DNA of 34,808 nt, from positions 1 through 34,808 of the forward strand of contig JASGCQ010000018.1 in NCBI GenBank assembly GCA_030054025.1. The letters are read 5' to 3'. This document shows, in pieces, positions 31,868 to 34,808 of the stretch. The position numbers were made by a program, and so were the translations under genes. This stretch comes from Phycisphaerales bacterium (GTDB lineage Bacteria > Bacteroidota > Bacteroidia > Chitinophagales > Chitinophagaceae). Numbering within the stretch: the stretch's first letter is position 1; the number at the start of each line of letters is the position of its first letter. Under the pieces are notes generated by a model. That model was not told where the DNA came from, did not search any database, and saw only the letters and a list, made by a program, of their open reading frames with translations.

Positions 31868-32161
31868 ATGGCAAAAAAGACAAACAATTCTGTAAGCATT
31901 ACTCCGCTCCACGACAGAGTAATCGTAAAAGCTGATGCCGCAGAACAAAAAACAGCAGGTGGCATCATTATTCCCGATACCGCTAAAGAAAAACCACAAC
32001 GTGGTTCGGTGATAGCAGTAGGCTCTGGTAAAAAAGATGAGCCAATGACTGTAAGCGTAGGCGATTTCGTATTGTATGGCAAATATGCCGGTACAGAAAT
32101 CAATCTCGAAGGTGTTGACTACCTGATTATGCGCGAAAGCGACATCCTTGCAATTATCTAA
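31868..32161 (+). CDS. groES: Co-chaperonin GroES
   Basis: The 97-residue heptameric lid of the GroEL folding chamber. The family start [38 protein letters not shown] contains the mobile loop (about 26-35) that docks on GroEL, and the C-terminal [21 protein letters not shown] is typical. ATG start at 31868. It is followed after 38 bases by groEL in the usual operon. I do not see a clear consensus promoter; the upstream region has the AAAATGTC array and an A+T-rich stretch near 31840-31867. Confidence 0.97.
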   Translation: MAKKTNNSVSITPLHDRVIVKADAAEQKTAGGIIIPDTAKEKPQRGSVIAVGSGKKDEPMTVSVGDFVLYGKYAGTEINLEGVDYLIMRESDILAII

Positions 32162-32170
32162 TTAATTTTC

Positions 32171-32191
32171 AAATCTTTAAATCTTTAAATC
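32171..32191 (+). repeat. Short tandem repeat in the groES-groEL gap
   Basis: The unit AAATCTTT occurs 2.6 times in a row directly before the groEL start. It may be neutral slippage, or set the spacing and openness of the groEL ribosome-binding region. Confidence 0.7.
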
Positions 32192-32199
32192 AAACAACA

Positions 32200-33840
32200 A
32201 TGGCAAAACAATTGTTTTTCAATATTGAGGCTCGCAACAAAATGAAAAAGGGTGTTGATATCCTTGCAGATGCGGTAAAAATAACCCTTGGTCCTAAAGG
32301 ACGTAATGTAGTTATCGAGAAAAAATTCGGAGCACCAGCTATCACTAAAGATGGTGTGAGTGTAGCGAAAGAAATAGAACTGGAAGACGCTATCGAGAAC
32401 ATGGGCGCTCAAATGGTGAAAGAAGTAGCCAGCAAAACTGCTGATATGGCGGGTGATGGTACTACTACCGCTACCGTTTTGGCTCAGTCTATCATTTCAG
32501 AGGGTCTTAAAAACGTAGCTGCCGGTGCTAATCCGATGGATTTGAAACGCGGCATTGACAAAGCGGTAATCGCTGTGGTGGAAGACCTTCGTCGTCAAAG
32601 CCAAACTGTAGGTAAAGACAATAAAAAAATCGAACAAGTAGCTACCATCTCTGCCAATAACGATAGCAATATTGGTAAACTAATTGCACAAGCAATGGGC
32701 AAAGTAGGTAATGAAGGTGTCATTACCGTAGAAGAAGCAAAAGGAACTGAAACTACGGTGGATATAGTAGAAGGGATGCAATTTGATCGTGGATATTTGA
32801 GCCCATACTTTGTGACCAACACAGAGAAAATGCAAATCGAGTTTTCAAATCCTTATATCCTTATTTGCGAAAAGAAAATCAGCACTTTGCAAGACATTTT
32901 GCCTATCCTCGAAGCGACAATGAAAGCAGGTCGTCCGCTGTTGATTATTGCTGAAGATGTAGAAGGCGAAGCATTGACTACTTTGGTAGTCAACAAATTG
33001 CGCGGTTCTTTGAAAATTGGTGCGGTAAAAGCTCCTGGCTTTGGCGACCGTCGCAAAGAAATGTTGCAAGATATTGCTGCCTTGACTGGTGGTACTGTAA
33101 TCAGCGAAGAACAAGGCATTCAATTGAACTCTGCTACATTGGAATTCTTGGGACAAGCAGAAAGTATCACCATTGATAAAGACAATACAACTGTGGTAGG
33201 TGGTAAAGGCAAAAAAGCTAATATCGTTGCCCGCGTCAATCAAATCAAATCTCAAATCGAAACAACTACTTCAGACTACGACCGCGAGAAATTGCAAGAA
33301 CGTTTGGCTAAGTTGGCAGGCGGTGTAGCTGTACTCTATGTAGGTGCGGCAACAGAGATGGAAATGAAAGAGAAAAAAGACCGTGTGGACGATGCTCTTC
33401 ATGCTACTCGCGCTGCGGTAGAAGAAGGTATCGTAGCAGGTGGTGGTATCGCATTCATCCGTGCAATTGAAAGTATCAGCAAAATGAAAGGCAGTAATGG
33501 CGACGAAGCAACCGGTATCGCTATCGTACGTCGTGCGCTTGAAGAGCCATTGCGTCAAATCGTTGCCAATGCGGGTATCGAAGGCTCTATCGTGGTACAA
33601 AAAGTAAAAGAAGGAAAAGATGATTTCGGCTTCAACGCCCGTACAGAAGTGTATGAAAAAATGTTGGCTGCCGGAGTAATTGACCCTACTAAAGTAAGCC
33701 GTGTAGCATTGGAAAATGCCGCTTCTATTGCCGGTATGTTGCTCACTACCGAGTGTGTGATTGCCGACAAGCCAGAACCAAAATCTACAGCACCTGCTAT
33801 GCCAGGTGGTATGGGTGGCGGAATGGGTATGGACTACTAG
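32200..33840 (+). CDS. groEL: Chaperonin GroEL
   Basis: The 546-residue tetradecameric ATP-dependent folding chamber is complete. Landmarks are [18 protein letters not shown], the ATP-binding [13 protein letters not shown] and [15 protein letters not shown] motifs, the apical-domain segment [17 protein letters not shown], and the C-terminal flexible [11 protein letters not shown] tail. Length is normal and there are no unusual residues I can point to. It is cotranscribed with groES and ends at a clear intrinsic terminator. Confidence 0.98.
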   Translation: MAKQLFFNIEARNKMKKGVDILADAVKITLGPKGRNVVIEKKFGAPAITKDGVSVAKEIELEDAIENMGAQMVKEVASKTADMAGDGTTTATVLAQSIISEGLKNVAAGANPMDLKRGIDKAVIAVVEDLRRQSQTVGKDNKKIEQVATISANNDSNIGKLIAQAMGKVGNEGVITVEEAKGTETTVDIVEGMQFDRGYLSPYFVTNTEKMQIEFSNPYILICEKKISTLQDILPILEATMKAGRPLLIIAEDVEGEALTTLVVNKLRGSLKIGAVKAPGFGDRRKEMLQDIAALTGGTVISEEQGIQLNSATLEFLGQAESITIDKDNTTVVGGKGKKANIVARVNQIKSQIETTTSDYDREKLQERLAKLAGGVAVLYVGAATEMEMKEKKDRVDDALHATRAAVEEGIVAGGGIAFIRAIESISKMKGSNGDEATGIAIVRRALEEPLRQIVANAGIEGSIVVQKVKEGKDDFGFNARTEVYEKMLAAGVIDPTKVSRVALENAASIAGMLLTTECVIADKPEPKSTAPAMPGGMGGGMGMDY

Positions 33841-33871
33841 TCTGCTTTATCATATAAAAGTTCAAGTATAA

Positions 33872-33910
33872 AAACCGCCGCAGACGCTAGTTTGTGGCGG
33901 TTTGATTTTT
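33872..33910 (+). terminator. Intrinsic terminator of groES-groEL
   Basis: AAACCGCC (33872-33879) pairs with GGCGGTTT (33896-33903), extended by a CA/TG pair after one mismatch, and is followed by a T-rich stretch to 33910. It lies 31 bases past the groEL stop. Confidence 0.85.
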
Positions 33911-34174
33911 CAAAGTTTGTGCGAAAAAGACTTCAGCTAAGTCCTAATGTTACCATAGACAAAAAAGCACAACAATTAGTTGTGGCGCAATAAATTACTT
34001 GTAAAAGCTATCCGAATTTTTCAATATTGTGAAATTTATCTCGGACAATAGTAATTGAAAACACCACTACTCGGCAAATGAGGCTTTTTTTTTGAATAAT
34101 CCTATGCTTAATTTTTCTTTTTCAAAAACATTCTTACCTTTAAGCTCAATTTTTATTCATATTTTAATCTTATT
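33911..34174. other. Intergenic stretch between the groEL terminator and the last lipoprotein
   Basis: I see no gene here. Weak hairpins are present: CACAAC/GTTGTG around 33968-33984, and TCCGA/TCGGA with A+T-rich inner pairing at 34011-34045. A near-consensus -7 box TACCTTTA (34135-34142) precedes the last gene. Confidence 0.5.
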
Positions 34175-34672
34175 ATGAAACAATTATTATACTGCCTTTC
34201 TTTTTTGTTGTTGTTGGCATCATGCACCAAAACTTCCAGCACTACGGAAAATACTACGATTTTGCGCAGTAGCAAATGGAAAATGACTGCCTATACAGCT
34301 AAGTTTCAGTTTATAGTGGGTGTCGACTCTGTGTACGATATTTACAAGAACTACGATTCTTGTCGTTATGATGATTATATCACGTTCGATTCCAGCTATC
34401 ATGGTCTTCAGTATTCCAACACCAAAAAATGTGGTGCTGAATTGGATCAAACCTCTTTTGATTGGGAATTAAGAAACAATCAAACGGTATTGATGTTGAA
34501 CAATGCACAATATACGACCAACAAAGTATATTTAGAAGCAAAAATTGCTAAAATCAATAAGAGTACAATGACCATTACCTACGACGATATCGTTTATGTT
34601 CCAATTGCTACATTTCCCATTACGTTTAGACCAGAACCCATATACTATACGCAAACATTCTCTAAACTATAA
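34175..34672 (+). CDS. Small lipoprotein, possibly lipocalin-like
   Basis: A 165-residue product with a lipoprotein signal peptide (MKQLLYCLSFLLLLASC, lipid-modified Cys at 17), then a compact beta-rich domain opening with SSKWKMTAYTAKF and a later SFDWELRNNQTVLMLNN. This start-and-strand pattern recalls the lipocalin-like proteins common in Bacteroidota, but identity cannot be shown by eye. Cys62 and Cys86 could form a disulfide. It is probably anchored to a membrane and faces the periplasm. It is followed by a good terminator and stands alone. Confidence 0.82.
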   Translation: MKQLLYCLSFLLLLASCTKTSSTTENTTILRSSKWKMTAYTAKFQFIVGVDSVYDIYKNYDSCRYDDYITFDSSYHGLQYSNTKKCGAELDQTSFDWELRNNQTVLMLNNAQYTTNKVYLEAKIAKINKSTMTITYDDIVYVPIATFPITFRPEPIYYTQTFSKL

Positions 34673-34696
34673 GTACGAATTTTTTGAAAGATCAAC

Positions 34697-34725
34697 AACC
34701 GTCGGTCTTACCGGCGGTTTTTTTT
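34697..34725 (+). terminator. Intrinsic terminator of the last lipoprotein gene
   Basis: AACCGTCGGT (34697-34706), loop CTT, and ACCGGCGGTT (34710-34719) form a 10-bp stem with one T-G pair, followed by an unbroken T run to 34725. It lies 24 bases past the stop. Beyond it, to the window end, I see no gene. Confidence 0.88.
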
Positions 34726-34808
34726 ATGCACCTAATGCACCTTTATTTCCCTTTTTATACCAATTTAATATCAGAATGACGTAGTGTATAAATCCCATCC
34801 TGTTATAG

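Noticed and set aside
34724-34808. Minus-strand frame open from the right edge to a stop at 34724
   Set aside because: Only 28 codons, reading into the terminator T run, with no recognisable domain; too short to call a partial gene.

Overview
The window looks like a chromosomal segment of a Bacteroidota bacterium, probably near Chitinophagales; this placement rests on gene content and signals, not on a database search. The indicators are: a PorP/SprF-family protein next to a giant PKD-repeat protein with a CHU_C (type B) type IX secretion C-terminus; two proteins with type A T9SS sorting tails; lipoproteins with Bacteroidota-style lipoboxes; few Shine-Dalgarno-like sequences; and several upstream -7 boxes of the Bacteroidota form TAnnTTTG. 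I recognised 21 protein genes. I saw no tRNA, rRNA, CRISPR array or intact insertion sequence.

Layout. 1-407 holds no convincing gene but has a set of three related inverted repeats that can form competing hairpins. It is followed by a small A+T-rich XRE-type regulator (408-755). Next come priA (minus), a DUF2461 gene (plus) and the minus-strand pair of a 1591-residue PKD/CHU_C surface protein and porP/sprF. From 10047 to 13679 run kynureninase, an orphan-looking histidine kinase, an ECF sigma factor and its likely membrane anti-sigma factor, all on plus. A PIF1/RecD-like helicase with a C-terminal helix-turn-helix follows (13789-16020). The minus-strand pair comEC and a TPR-like exported protein faces it. 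Then come a lipoprotein of unknown function, a RidA-family protein closest by eye to 2-aminomuconate deaminase, a 1659-residue Thr/Ser-rich Ig-like adhesin with a type A T9SS tail, chorismate synthase, a secreted subtilase, an ECF sigma/RskA-type anti-sigma pair, a peroxiredoxin, groES-groEL, and a small lipoprotein at the right end.

How the genes fit together. Three secreted proteins plus PorP/SprF form a cell-surface theme served by the type IX secretion system. Two ECF/anti-sigma pairs and one kinase form an envelope-signalling theme. Peroxiredoxin and groESL share a divergent intergenic region with three copies of an AAAATGTC motif, suggesting joint stress control. Kynureninase and the RidA homologue could belong to one 3-hydroxyanthranilate route of tryptophan breakdown although they lie about 10 kb apart. 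Most of the segment is ordinary core genome. The best candidates for something undescribed are the three-part repeat at 197-346, the AAAATGTC repeats at 31697-31789, the kinase-sigma-anti-sigma cluster, and the run of convergent gene pairs each separated by exactly 3 bases.
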